A stretch of 64,000 nucleotides of DNA from an uncultured Eubacteriales bacterium (lineage in GTDB: Bacteria; Bacillota; Clostridia; Oscillospirales; Acutalibacteraceae). The notes under the pieces were generated by a model, which was not told where the DNA came from, made no database searches, and saw only the letters and a list, made by a program, of their open reading frames with translations. The translations under genes were made by a program, and so were the position numbers. The stretch spans positions 1 through 64,000 of the forward strand of contig UQEY01000002.1 in the NCBI GenBank assembly GCA_900540235.1, in the 5' to 3' direction. Positions within the stretch are counted from its first letter, which is position 1. Every line of letters begins with the position of its first letter. Below, in pieces: positions 24,548 to 33,420 of this stretch.

Positions 24548-24640
24548 TGGCGCAGATGTGGGGATTCGAACCCCAGAAGCCTCGTTAAAGACTTACACGA
24601 TTTCCAATCGTGCTCCTTCGGCCAGCTCGGACACATCTGC
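24548..24640 (-). tRNA. tRNA-Ser (anticodon GGA)
   Basis: 93 bases with encoded CCA. Acceptor GCAGATG/CATCTGC with discriminator G; anticodon stem-loop CACGA-TTGGAAA-TCGTG gives GGA; a long variable arm marks a class II tRNA. It is the second serine tRNA in the window (the other reads UCA-type codons). Confidence 0.95.
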
Positions 24641-24653
24641 ATAATGCTTTGAT

Positions 24654-24682
24654 ATTATAACCTATCAAAGCAAAAAAATCAA
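24654..24682 (-). promoter_or_regulatory. sigma-A promoter of tRNA-Ser(GGA)
   Basis: On the minus strand TTGATT (24682-24677), a 17-base spacer and TATAAT (24659-24654), 13 bases before the tRNA. It lies next to the 3' end of the mscS-like gene. Confidence 0.65.
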
Positions 24683-24685
24683 TAT

Positions 24686-25795
24686 TTATTTACTATTTTT
24701 CAATTCAAGTTCGTTTGCAAAATAAATTGAGCGTGAAGTAAAGGCAAATTCGATTGACATTTCATCGGCAAGAGATTTAACTTGGGAGTTAAAATTGCTC
24801 TTGAAAGTGAGAAAGTCGGTAAGAGACGGAATATTTGCATAAAAGAAAACTTCTATATCAAGCGAGGAATCGGAATAATTTGAAAAGTTAACACGGATAT
24901 CCGACTTATCGACCTCGTCAAATGAATTAATAAGCTCTCTGAGGCTGTCACAAAAGGCTTTTATTTCTTTTGATGTGTGTTTATATTCTATTCCCAAAGT
25001 CTCGTTAACAAGCCTTCTCTCGATTCTGGAGAGGTTTATGATAGCTGAGTTTGCAACGGTTGTGTTAGGATAAATTTTTTGGCTTCCGTCAGTCATTCTG
25101 AGCCTTGTTGTACGAATCTTTATTTCTTCAACCTGACCTACTTCATTGTCAATTTTAATAAAATCGTCAACCTCAAAAGGCTTGTCATAAATAATAATGA
25201 AGCCGGAAAGCAAATTCTCAACAGCGTCCTTGCAGGCAAAAGCAACAGCAACACCGCCGATACCGAGAGCCGCAAAAACTCTTGTGGCAGAAATTCCGAA
25301 TTGCTCAAGCATAAGAAGTGCACAAATAATTACTACAAAAATCTTGATTAAATTGGAAATAAAATTAACTGCCGTCTTTTTTGTTTTGGTGTCATCTTCT
25401 TTTAGTACAAAATAAAAGTCGCTGTTTATGAAATTAATTAAGAACCAAGCGATAGAAAAAATTGCGCCGAGCTTGAAGATAAGCAAAATCGGACTTCGTA
25501 TTTCACCGCTCGGAACAATAATTTCAGCACCTAAATAAATTCCTAAAACAAAAATAAAAAACGATAGTGGGGCGCAAAGAGCGTCAACAAGTGCCTTTTG
25601 TGCAAGTTCACTTTTCCTTGCAAGCGTTTTTGTGCAAAGCCAAACTAAGGCTTTGGAAATTTGTTTTCTGAAAACAGCAAGTAACAAAAAGACTGCTAAG
25701 CTTATAATAAGTCTTAGCAGCATTTCTTTTTCATCTTTAACTCCCTCAATAGATGTTACAAGCTTTGACAGAAATTTGTTAATACTGTCTGTCAT
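24686..25795 (-). CDS. MscS-family mechanosensitive ion channel
   Basis: 369 residues. Several hydrophobic helices fill residues 25-190; the pore helix is the Gly/Ala-rich stretch ATRVFAALGIGGVAVAFACKDAVENLLSG (about 165-195), which is followed by the MscS beta domain with the FEVDDFIKI motif and PNTTVANSAIINLSR. The C-terminal alpha/beta domain ends near residue 355. It should release solutes at sudden drops in osmolarity. GAGG precedes the ATG. It starts 17 bases after the purF stop codon, so the two are probably cotranscribed. Confidence 0.88.
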   Translation of the reverse strand: MTDSINKFLSKLVTSIEGVKDEKEMLLRLIISLAVFLLLAVFRKQISKALVWLCTKTLARKSELAQKALVDALCAPLSFFIFVLGIYLGAEIIVPSGEIRSPILLIFKLGAIFSIAWFLINFINSDFYFVLKEDDTKTKKTAVNFISNLIKIFVVIICALLMLEQFGISATRVFAALGIGGVAVAFACKDAVENLLSGFIIIYDKPFEVDDFIKIDNEVGQVEEIKIRTTRLRMTDGSQKIYPNTTVANSAIINLSRIERRLVNETLGIEYKHTSKEIKAFCDSLRELINSFDEVDKSDIRVNFSNYSDSSLDIEVFFYANIPSLTDFLTFKSNFNSQVKSLADEMSIEFAFTSRSIYFANELELKNSK

Positions 25796-25812
25796 GATAA
25801 ACCTCTTTCAAA

Positions 25813-27264
25813 TCAGTCAAGCACCTGATAATAAGGCGAATAATTATTTAACTTTTCTTCAAATTTATCTTTTGGCTGTTCCTTTGGAACTTCAATAGGG
25901 TATTTGCCGGTAAAGCAACCGTCGCAATAGTCAAAATCTGTGTTTTCTGCAAGGTTGTGCGTAGCCTCAACGGAAAGATAACCGAGCGAGTCAACACCGA
26001 TTTCTTTTGCAATTTCCTCAACTGTGTCGAATTGGCAGGCAATAAGATTTTCTTGGCTGTCAACATCGGTACCGAAGAAACAAGGATGCTTAAACGGCGG
26101 GGAAGATATTCTCATATGTACTTCTTTAGCACCTGCTTCTCGCAAAAGTCCTACGATTCTTGCACAAGTTGTGCCACGAACAATAGAGTCGTCAATCATA
26201 ATAACTCTTTTGCCCTTAATATTTTCTTTAACAACATTAAGCTTGATTCTTACTGCGTCACGGCGCTGACCCTGAGTAGGTTGAATAAAACTTCTTCCTA
26301 TATATCTGTTTTTAATGAAGCCGATACCGTAAGGAATACCGCTTTCGTTGGCATATCCGAGCGCTGCGTCAAGACCCGAATCGGGAACACCGATAACAAT
26401 ATCGGCGTCAACAGGATGCTCCTGAGCAAGGAATTTGCCGGCTCTCATTCTTGCGTGCTGAACAGATGAACCTTCAATTACAGAATCAGGACGGGCAAAA
26501 TAAATGTATTCAAATACACAAATTGTACCTTTCTTTGTGCAGTGAGTGTCAATAGATTTAATACCGTCACGGCTTATAACAACAATTTCACCAGGTCTTA
26601 TATCACGAACAAATTCTGCACCCAATGTGTCAAGCGCACAGCTTTCAGATGAAACTATCCAAGCGCCGCCATCGGTTTTGCCAAGGCAAAGCGGACGAAA
26701 ACCGTTAGGGTCACGAAAAGCGATGAGCTTTGTTGCAGTCATTACAACGCAGGAATATGCGCCTTTAAGTGTAGGCATAATTTTTTCAATGGCTTCTTCC
26801 GTGCTCTTGCTTGTTAAACGGGCAGAAACGATTGAATATGCGATAGATTCCGTATCGGAAGTACCGTGAAAAATACCGCCTTGAAGTTCAAATTTCTTTC
26901 TTAAATCGGGTGCGTTAACAAGATTACCGTTGTGAGCAACGGCAAGATTACCTTTAATATGGCGAATAACAAGCGGCTGAATGTTGTTTACATTTTTACC
27001 GCCGGTAGTTGAATACCTAACATGACCGATTGCCATATTACCTGTACCGAGGTTGTCAAGCTTGTCGCTTGTAAATACATCGGGTACAAGTCCGTCACCT
27101 CTGTGATGCCTGAAAACACCGTCGTCATTAATTGCAATACCACAGCTTTCCTGACCTCTGTGCTGGAGCGCATAAAGTGCAAGATAAGCTGAATGTGCTA
27201 CATAAGTTGTTTTGTTTTCAAAAATGCCGAATACACCGCATTCTTCGTGAAGACTGTTAAACAT
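25813..27264 (-). CDS. purF: amidophosphoribosyltransferase
   Basis: 483 residues. First committed step of purine synthesis: PRPP plus glutamine gives phosphoribosylamine. The catalytic Cys of the N-terminal Ntn glutaminase domain is in EECGVFGIF; with my start (ATG at 27264, GGGAG 7 bases upstream) it is residue 9, so an eight-residue propeptide must be removed, as in the Bacillus enzyme. The PRPP-binding motif VIMIDDSIVRGTT is near residue 355. Cysteines in the C-terminal part (including DYCDGC) fit the [4Fe-4S] cluster of the Bacillus type. No other pur gene is adjacent and no purine riboswitch was seen upstream. Confidence 0.94.
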   Translation of the reverse strand: MFNSLHEECGVFGIFENKTTYVAHSAYLALYALQHRGQESCGIAINDDGVFRHHRGDGLVPDVFTSDKLDNLGTGNMAIGHVRYSTTGGKNVNNIQPLVIRHIKGNLAVAHNGNLVNAPDLRKKFELQGGIFHGTSDTESIAYSIVSARLTSKSTEEAIEKIMPTLKGAYSCVVMTATKLIAFRDPNGFRPLCLGKTDGGAWIVSSESCALDTLGAEFVRDIRPGEIVVISRDGIKSIDTHCTKKGTICVFEYIYFARPDSVIEGSSVQHARMRAGKFLAQEHPVDADIVIGVPDSGLDAALGYANESGIPYGIGFIKNRYIGRSFIQPTQGQRRDAVRIKLNVVKENIKGKRVIMIDDSIVRGTTCARIVGLLREAGAKEVHMRISSPPFKHPCFFGTDVDSQENLIACQFDTVEEIAKEIGVDSLGYLSVEATHNLAENTDFDYCDGCFTGKYPIEVPKEQPKDKFEEKLNNYSPYYQVLD

Positions 27265-27306
27265 TGGCAAACTCCCAAAAAATATAAAATTTTATTTGTT
27301 TTGCGT

Positions 27307-27335
27307 ATTATAACACAATATAAAATGAGTTGCAA
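27307..27335 (-). promoter_or_regulatory. sigma-A promoter of purF-mscS
   Basis: On the minus strand TTGCAA (27335-27330), a 17-base spacer and TATAAT (27312-27307), 43 bases before the start. No PurBox-like CGAA palindrome was recognised. Confidence 0.65.
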
Positions 27336-27385
27336 TATTAATGTGCGGTAAATTATTGTTTGCAATCGGTTGACGGCTTCGCCAC

Positions 27386-27527
27386 ATTATAGTTTTTCTC
27401 TCCCTCAGTCAACAAAGTTGACAGCTCCCTCATCAGATGGAGCCGAGTTTTCTTGCTTCCCTCTGACGAGGGAAGTGGCGGCTTCGCCGTCGATAGGAGA
27501 GAAACCGATATTAAGATAAACTATAAT
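27386..27527. repeat. MITE-like palindromic repeat
   Basis: About 142 bases bounded by a perfect 10-bp inverted repeat, ATTATAGTTT (27386-27395) and AAACTATAAT (27518-27527). Inside are CTCTCCCTCAGT-type and CCCTC...GAGGG segments and GGCGGCTTCGCCG stems, a composition well known from dispersed non-coding repeats in gut Clostridia. It carries no gene, sits between purF and gdhA, and overlaps no coding sequence. A related GAGGGAAG hairpin occurs after clpC at 63182-63213. Confidence 0.6.
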
Positions 27528-27532
27528 TTTCG

Positions 27533-28882
27533 TTAGTATATTCCTTGAGCCATCATGGCTTCTGCAACTTTTTCAAAACCTGCAATATTTGCGCCTGCAA
27601 CAAGGTTGTAGCCAAGACCGTATTTTTCAGCCGCTTCAACCGAATGTTTATGAATGTTAATCATTGCTTCGTGAAGTTTTGAGTCAACTTCTTCTGCGCT
27701 CCAAGAAAGTCGCTGGCTGTTTTGGCTCATCTCAAGACCCGATACGCAAACGCCGCCTGCGTTAACTGCTTTTGACGGGGCAACAATTACACCGTCTTTG
27801 TCCATCAAATAGTTAAGCGCTTCTTCTGTTGTAGGCATATTAGCAACTTCAATATAATATTTTGTACTGTTTGCAATAATCTGCTTTGCCTCGGTAATTC
27901 CTATCTCATTTTGTGTTGCGCAAGGCATGGCGATGTCTGCTTTAACGCTCCAAGGCTTTTGTCCTTTATGAAACGGAACGCCGAATTTGTCAGCGTAATC
28001 TTCACATCTGTCCCTGCCGCTTGCACGCATTTCAAGAAGATAATTAATCTTTTCTTGTGTAATAATGCCGTCCTTGTCATAAACATATCCGTCAGGACCG
28101 GAAATTGTAACGGGTACTGCACCAAGCTCTGCAAGTTTTTTGCAAGCTCCCCAAGCAACATTACCAAAACCGGATATGCCTACTGTTTTTCCTTTTAATG
28201 TATCATTTTCGTGCTTGAGCACTTCGCAAAGATAATATACGGCACCGTAACCGGTAGCTTCCGGACGAATGAGCGAACCGCCGTATGAAAGCCCTTTGCC
28301 GGTTATAACGCCGTTTTCAAATGCGTCGGCTATTCTTTTATATTGACCGAATAAAAAGCCTATTTCACGAGAACCTACGCCGATATCACCTGCCGGAACA
28401 TCGACATTAGGACCTATATGACGGTAAAGCTCTGTCATAAATGCTTGGCAAAATCTCATAATTTCGCCCTTACTTTTACCTCTCGGGTCAAAGTCAGAAC
28501 CGCCTTTAGCTCCGCCCATAGGTAAGCCTGTAAGCGAATTTTTAAATGTTTGCTCAAAACCGAGAAAATACATAATAGAACTGTTAACGCTTGGATGAAA
28601 ACGCAAACCGCCCTTGTACGGACCTATGCTTGAATTAAACTGAACACGGTATCCACGGTTGATTTGAGTTTTGCCTGCGTCGTCAACCCATGCAACTCTA
28701 AAGGTAATGAGTCTGTCCGGTTCAGCCATTCTTGTAAGCAAATCGTCTTCAACATATTCCGGGTGCTGTTCAATAACTTTTTCAAGCGAACGGAAAACTT
28801 CTTTAACACACTGTATGTATTCAGGCTTTGCATTATCTCTTCTTTCGACTGTTTTAATTACATTTTCAATATATTCGTTCAT
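27533..28882 (-). CDS. gdhA: NADP-type glutamate dehydrogenase
   Basis: 449 residues, the hexameric ~50-kDa type. It aminates 2-oxoglutarate to glutamate for ammonia assimilation, reversibly. The dimerisation/substrate domain contains YKGGLRFHPSVN and LPMGGAKGGSDFDP with the catalytic Lys; the nucleotide domain has GFGNVAWG (about residue 240). NADP preference is inferred from the family, not read directly. I start at 28882, where AGAGGGG stands 8 bases upstream; the extra 16 codons of the open frame lie in the promoter side. The gene is monocistronic. Confidence 0.94.
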   Translation of the reverse strand: MNEYIENVIKTVERRDNAKPEYIQCVKEVFRSLEKVIEQHPEYVEDDLLTRMAEPDRLITFRVAWVDDAGKTQINRGYRVQFNSSIGPYKGGLRFHPSVNSSIMYFLGFEQTFKNSLTGLPMGGAKGGSDFDPRGKSKGEIMRFCQAFMTELYRHIGPNVDVPAGDIGVGSREIGFLFGQYKRIADAFENGVITGKGLSYGGSLIRPEATGYGAVYYLCEVLKHENDTLKGKTVGISGFGNVAWGACKKLAELGAVPVTISGPDGYVYDKDGIITQEKINYLLEMRASGRDRCEDYADKFGVPFHKGQKPWSVKADIAMPCATQNEIGITEAKQIIANSTKYYIEVANMPTTEEALNYLMDKDGVIVAPSKAVNAGGVCVSGLEMSQNSQRLSWSAEEVDSKLHEAMINIHKHSVEAAEKYGLGYNLVAGANIAGFEKVAEAMMAQGIY

Positions 28883-28945
28883 AAATTTGACCCCTCTTAA
28901 AATAATAAACTTTGGTGAGTAACCACTCACTATAAATATAACACT

Positions 28946-28973
28946 ATTATAATATTAATCAATATTGTGCCAA
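28946..28973 (-). promoter_or_regulatory. sigma-A promoter of gdhA
   Basis: On the minus strand TTGGCA (28973-28968), a 16-base spacer and TATAAT (28951-28946), about 64 bases before the start. TGAGTGGTTACTCA (on the minus strand near 28912-28925) between promoter and gene is an imperfect palindrome of unknown role. Confidence 0.55.
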
Positions 28974-29030
28974 AAAGTCTGTGTAAAATAAACAAGAATC
29001 ACGCTTTTTAAATTTGTAACAAATAAAAAA

Positions 29031-29056
29031 GAAAGTGCCCAAAAACGGACACTTTC
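29031..29056 (-). terminator. terminator after the sodium symporter gene
   Basis: GAAAGTG (29031-29037) pairs with CACTTTC (29050-29056), flanked by A-rich and T-rich tails on the proper sides for minus-strand termination. Confidence 0.65.
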
Positions 29057-29100
29057 CAAAAAATTATTACTTATAAATATTAAGTCATTTTTGTGCAATA

Positions 29101-30495
29101 TTAAAATATGCCGAGAGCCTGAAGCAAAAGAACGATAAGAAGGGCAGGGGCAACAACTTTTACCATTGCAATATAAATATATTTTCTGCCGAATTTTTCA
29201 CCGTTCTTTGTAACTTCGTCAATAACGGTTTTAGGCTTAGCAACCCAGCCGATAAGAATACAAGTAAGAATTGCAACAATCGGCATAAGAATATTGTTAC
29301 TCAAATAGTCGAAAATATCAAGAATTTGACCTACTGCGCCTGACGGAAGTTTAAGCTCAAAGTAGAATACATTGTAGCCGAGGCAAACGATAATTCCAAA
29401 GATTACAGCGTAAACAGTAACGAGCACCGCACTCTTTTTTCTGCTGAGTTTAAACTTATCCATAATGCTTGCTACTATTGCTTCCATAATCGACACAGAG
29501 GACGATACTGCGGCAAAAAATACCATAATAAAGAATACAATGCCGACTACTGTTCCTACCGTACCCATTTGGTTAAATACCTTTGGAAGTGAGATAAACA
29601 TAAGTCCGGGACCTGCACTCATACCGTCTGTTCCCGCAAAAACATAAACTGCCGGAACAATCATAAGACCTGCAAGTATTGCAACTATTGTGTCAAATAT
29701 TTCAATTTGGTTAATAGATTTGTTAATGTTTGTTTTGTCAGGTACATAAGAACCGTATGCAACCATAATGCCCATAGCAACGCTGATAGAATAGAAAAGC
29801 TGACCCATAGCGTCCATAATTACAAGGAAAAACTGCTTAACTGTTACGCCTTTAAAGTTAGGTATCAAGTAAAGTTTCATACCCTCTAAGCCGGTTCTTG
29901 TAATGCCTGTTGCCTCGTCTGTATAACTGAGCGTTAACGAGAAAATCGAAATGCCGATAATAAGCACAACGAGAATAGGCATAAGTATTTTTCCCATTTT
30001 TTCAATACCTTTGTCAACACCGGCAATAACTATGCCGGCAGTTGCCGCAAGGAAAACAAGAAGCCAAATAATCGGCTGCGTTTTATCACTTATAAAGTTA
30101 GTAAAATAGCCGTCTGCCGCCGCTTGCGATGCCTGACCGCTTACAAAGGATACAAAATATTTGCAAACCCAGCCACCGATAGCACAGTAATACGGCAAAA
30201 TAATTATCGGTACAAGTGTTGCAAGCGAACCTAAAAAGCCGAATTTTTTGTTAATCTTACCATAAGCCATAAGCGGACTTTGCTTCGTTTTTCTGCCTAT
30301 TGCTATTTCGGTAGTAAGAAGCGTAAAGCCGAATGTTACAACCAAAATAAGATAACAGAAGATAAATAAACCCCCGTTATCCTTTGCCGCCAAATACGGA
30401 AATCGCCAAATGTTACCAAGACCTACCGCACTGCCTGCAGCCGCAAGAACGAAGCCGATAGAGCCTGAAAATGTACTTCTTTTAGTTTTACTCAT
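29101..30495 (-). CDS. sodium-dependent transporter of the NSS (SNF) family
   Basis: 464 residues and roughly eleven to twelve hydrophobic helices. TM1 carries the family hallmark SAVGLGNIWRFPYLA (sodium and substrate site), as in the bacterial LeuT homologues, which import amino acids or related amines with Na+. The substrate cannot be fixed from sequence. I start at the ATG at 30495 with GGAG 6 bases upstream; the longer frame begins at TTG four codons earlier and would include the ribosome site. It is monocistronic, divergent from the GH3 gene. Confidence 0.88.
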   Translation of the reverse strand: MSKTKRSTFSGSIGFVLAAAGSAVGLGNIWRFPYLAAKDNGGLFIFCYLILVVTFGFTLLTTEIAIGRKTKQSPLMAYGKINKKFGFLGSLATLVPIIILPYYCAIGGWVCKYFVSFVSGQASQAAADGYFTNFISDKTQPIIWLLVFLAATAGIVIAGVDKGIEKMGKILMPILVVLIIGISIFSLTLSYTDEATGITRTGLEGMKLYLIPNFKGVTVKQFFLVIMDAMGQLFYSISVAMGIMVAYGSYVPDKTNINKSINQIEIFDTIVAILAGLMIVPAVYVFAGTDGMSAGPGLMFISLPKVFNQMGTVGTVVGIVFFIMVFFAAVSSSVSIMEAIVASIMDKFKLSRKKSAVLVTVYAVIFGIIVCLGYNVFYFELKLPSGAVGQILDIFDYLSNNILMPIVAILTCILIGWVAKPKTVIDEVTKNGEKFGRKYIYIAMVKVVAPALLIVLLLQALGIF

Positions 30496-30525
30496 ATTAT
30501 TCTCCAATCGATAGTTATGTTGTTA

Positions 30526-30554
30526 ATTATATATATTATTCGGTTATAAATCAA
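30526..30554 (-). promoter_or_regulatory. sigma-A promoter of the sodium symporter gene
   Basis: On the minus strand TTGATT (30554-30549), a 17-base spacer and TATAAT (30531-30526), 31 bases before the start. Confidence 0.6.
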
Positions 30555-30595
30555 GTCACCGAGATAACACTTTAAAGCGTTAAATAAACGAATTA

Positions 30596-30624
30596 TTGCT
30601 TTTTAACAAAATAGCAGATATAAT
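30596..30624 (+). promoter_or_regulatory. sigma-A promoter of the GH3 gene
   Basis: TTGCTT (30596-30601), a 17-base spacer and TATAAT (30619-30624), 30 bases before the start codon. Confidence 0.65.
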
Positions 30625-30653
30625 AATGTTAAAAATGACAAAGGATAATCAAA

Positions 30654-31790
30654 ATGAAATTTAAAAATATTTTCTCACTTTTTCTGGCAATTATTATGTC
30701 TTTCTCATTTGCAAGCATTTCTTACGGCAATGAAACAGATAAAGAATTAACCGAAACAACTGTCAAAGAACAAAATGCAGAGCAAAGAGCAGAAGAAATA
30801 CTTTCTTCAATGACTCTTGAAGAAAAAGTCGCTCAAATGTTTATGGTTTATATGCCAAGCAAAAATGCGGCGAAAATTCAAAAGAAATATCAATTCGGCG
30901 GATATCTTCTTTTTGCCGATAATTTTAAAAATAAATCATATTCTGAAAAAAAGAAGCAAATTAAATCTTACCAAAATGCTTCAAAACTAAATATGCTTAT
31001 TGCAGTTGACGAAGAAGGCGGAGCAATTAACCGTGTTTCACTCTATAAACAGTATCGCAAAACTCCGTTTTTGTCCCCTCAAAAGCTTTATTCAAAGGGA
31101 AAATATAAAAAGATAAAAAGTGATACAAGAGAAAAAGCCGACCTTCTTCTTGACCTCGGTATTAATACAAATTTAGCACCGGTTGCGGATACTCCGTATA
31201 AAAAGAGCGATTATATTTATTATCGCACTTTTTCAACCTCTGCCAAGAAAAACAGCAAATATGTAAAAACCGTTGTTAAAGAAATGGGTAAGAAAAATCT
31301 TGTCAGCACATTAAAACATTTCCCGGGTTACGGCAATAACGGCGATACTCACAGTCAAATTATCCGTGACAAAAGAAAACTTAAAGAATTTAAAAACCGT
31401 GACCTTTTGCCTTTTGAAGCCGGTATTGATGCAGGGGCTGATATGATTATGGTAAGCCATAATATAGTTAATGCGTTTGATAAAAAATATCCTGCCTCTC
31501 TTTCAAAAAAAGTACATAAATATTTAAGAAATGATATGTGCTTTGACGGTGTAATTATTACCGACGGTTTGGCTATGGCAGGTGTTGTTGATTTTGTAGG
31601 CGGGGATGCGGGCAAAGCGGCGGTTAAAAGCGTCCTTGCCGGTAACGATATGCTTTGTGCAGATGATTATAAAGTGCAGTATAACGCAGTGCTTGAAGCG
31701 GTTAAAAACGGCAAAATTAAAGAATCGCAAATTAACAAAAGCGTTAAACGAATTCTTATAATGAAGCTTAACAGAAATATTATTGAATAA
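30654..31790 (+). CDS. secreted glycoside hydrolase family 3 (NagZ-like)
   Basis: 378 residues. A signal peptide covers about residues 1-25 (Lys-rich start, hydrophobic core FSLFLAIIMSFSFASIS, cleavage near SYG) with no lipobox Cys. The GH3 catalytic domain has EEKVAQMFMVY, the substrate-binding KHFPGYGNNGDTHSQ (about residues 221-235), whose Asp-x-His is the acid/base dyad of beta-N-acetylglucosaminidases, and the nucleophile Asp in VIITDGLAMAGV (about residue 304). It probably removes GlcNAc from peptidoglycan fragments or other glycans outside the cell. The second GH3 domain of larger relatives is absent, as in NagZ. It is monocistronic. Confidence 0.85.
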   Translation: MKFKNIFSLFLAIIMSFSFASISYGNETDKELTETTVKEQNAEQRAEEILSSMTLEEKVAQMFMVYMPSKNAAKIQKKYQFGGYLLFADNFKNKSYSEKKKQIKSYQNASKLNMLIAVDEEGGAINRVSLYKQYRKTPFLSPQKLYSKGKYKKIKSDTREKADLLLDLGINTNLAPVADTPYKKSDYIYYRTFSTSAKKNSKYVKTVVKEMGKKNLVSTLKHFPGYGNNGDTHSQIIRDKRKLKEFKNRDLLPFEAGIDAGADMIMVSHNIVNAFDKKYPASLSKKVHKYLRNDMCFDGVIITDGLAMAGVVDFVGGDAGKAAVKSVLAGNDMLCADDYKVQYNAVLEAVKNGKIKESQINKSVKRILIMKLNRNIIE

Positions 31791-31834
31791 CTTTATACCG
31801 TAGGGGCTAACATTTAGCCATTAAAATTCCAATC

Positions 31835-31867
31835 AAAAAAGGTGTTGATTAATTTCAACACCTTTTT
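31835..31867. terminator. bidirectional terminator between GH3 and GPH genes
   Basis: AAAAAAGGTGTTGA pairs with TCAACACCTTTTT across a 6-base loop, flanked by A-run and T-run. It lies between convergent genes. Just before it, TAGGGGCTAACATTTAGCC (31801-31819) is a short degenerate palindrome of the dispersed type. Confidence 0.85.
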
Positions 31868-31899
31868 CTTATATCTTTTTTTACTTTGTTGTTAACTTA

Positions 31900-33420
31900 T
31901 CAATCAGCCTGTTCCATCATTTTTTCACGCTTAGCTTCAAGTTCTTTTTGAGCCTGTTCCTTAACTTTACCTGTGTAGTTGTTAAAGAACATAGGAATAA
32001 TTGTAAGAAGGAAGCCGATTGCAGGAACGATAGTTACAAGTGCTAAAAGCATTTTTTGAGTGTCAACAGATTGCTCAAAGAAAATCTGCCTGCCTGCATT
32101 GTCAACGAGCGATTTGTCAACTGCTTTAAAGTCTGTTCCGTCAAGAATTTGACCGAATACGAATGTAGCTACAGCGGCATTGACTTTTGAAAGGAAAGTT
32201 TGGAATGCAAAGCAAACACCTTCTTGCCTTTCGCCCGTTTTCCATTCAAGATAGTCAACAGAATCGGCAATAAGAGCATAAGTGATAACATTATAAATGC
32301 CGAGCGGAAGACCCATAAGGAAGAGGAATACCCAAAGGACATAAATGTTAGCCTTTGTAACATCTTTTGCCATAACTACATAGCAAAGTGCATGCACTAC
32401 AAGACCGAAAAGTGCCGAGCCGATGTAGATTTGCTTGAGCGAAAACTTCTTTCTAAGGATAGGGAAGATAGCCATTGCAGGTACCATACCAACACCGATT
32501 GCAACCGTAAGAGTTGTTACAATAGTTCCACGAGGTATCCAGAAGTCATAAGCTGCGGCTGCGTCAACATTAGGTACAAGTGTTGTTTGCGCACCCGGTA
32601 AGAAATCTTGGAAAATCTGAGTAAAGTTAGTGTAGTTTTGAATGATGATGTAGTTACCGATATAGTCGGCGCACTGGTTAGCTGTTACCATTGTTGAGCC
32701 TAAAATTGCTGCGAAGATAACAATGATGAGAAGTTTGTTTTTGCCAAGAACAACAAATGTTTCTTTAAATGACGGAGTGTGGTCCATCTTAGGTACTCTT
32801 TCTTTGGAAACAAAGAAGATAAGAATTGAAAGACCGCAACCGAGAAGGGCAAAGATAACGCCGCTTAAAAAGAAACCTTTTGTGTAACCCATATTGCTCT
32901 GATAAAGAATCGGAACGAGAAGGGCAGGGAGGATACCGCCGAATGTTGAACCTAAACGAGCGGTAGAAATGAAAGATGTTCTTTCGCTTTCAAGCGGAGT
33001 GATTACAGATGAAAGACCCCAGAAAGGAACATCCTGAATTGTAAACGCAACGCCCCAAAGAATGTATGTAACAAGCGCCCAAACAAAAGCGGCTGTTGAA
33101 CCCTCTTTAAACGGAGCAGAGAAAAGCGCTATTGTTGTTATTGCGATAGGAATAGGAGCGTATAAAAGGTAAGGCCTCATTTTGCCCCATTTTGATTTGG
33201 TTCTGTCAACAATCATACCCATAACAGGGTCGTTAAGTGCGTCAAATATACGACCGATAAGAATAATTGTTGTGCCTTGTTTAAGTGTAAGTCCCGCACC
33301 GTTTTGGAAAAATACGAGTGTGAACATTGACATAAGGGTATATATACCCGAACGACCGAATGCACCGACTGTAAAGCAGATGCGCTCTTTCATAGTTAAA
33401 TATTTTTTAGTTTCAGCCAT
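31900..33420 (-). CDS. GPH-family sugar:cation symporter (MFS)
   Basis: 506 residues with about twelve membrane helices. The motif FDALNDPVMGMIVDRTKSKWGKMRPY between TM2 and TM3 is the signature of the glycoside-pentoside-hexuronide:cation symporters (MelB/GusB/YicJ group). A large loop (about residues 255-300, Gln/Asn/Thr-rich) and a charged Lys/Glu tail are extra features. The ribosome site AAAAGGAG lies inside the last codons of the upstream sulfatase gene, and the ATG follows that gene's stop directly, so import and desulfation are translationally linked. The substrate is likely a glycoside or uronide related to the sulfatase product or substrate. Confidence 0.88.
   Translation of the reverse strand: MAETKKYLTMKERICFTVGAFGRSGIYTLMSMFTLVFFQNGAGLTLKQGTTIILIGRIFDALNDPVMGMIVDRTKSKWGKMRPYLLYAPIPIAITTIALFSAPFKEGSTAAFVWALVTYILWGVAFTIQDVPFWGLSSVITPLESERTSFISTARLGSTFGGILPALLVPILYQSNMGYTKGFFLSGVIFALLGCGLSILIFFVSKERVPKMDHTPSFKETFVVLGKNKLLIIVIFAAILGSTMVTANQCADYIGNYIIIQNYTNFTQIFQDFLPGAQTTLVPNVDAAAAYDFWIPRGTIVTTLTVAIGVGMVPAMAIFPILRKKFSLKQIYIGSALFGLVVHALCYVVMAKDVTKANIYVLWVFLFLMGLPLGIYNVITYALIADSVDYLEWKTGERQEGVCFAFQTFLSKVNAAVATFVFGQILDGTDFKAVDKSLVDNAGRQIFFEQSVDTQKMLLALVTIVPAIGFLLTIIPMFFNNYTGKVKEQAQKELEAKREKMMEQAD

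Noticed and set aside
27265..27385. Purine riboswitch before purF
   Set aside because: The leader from the -10 box is about 43 bases and lacks the three-stem purine aptamer.
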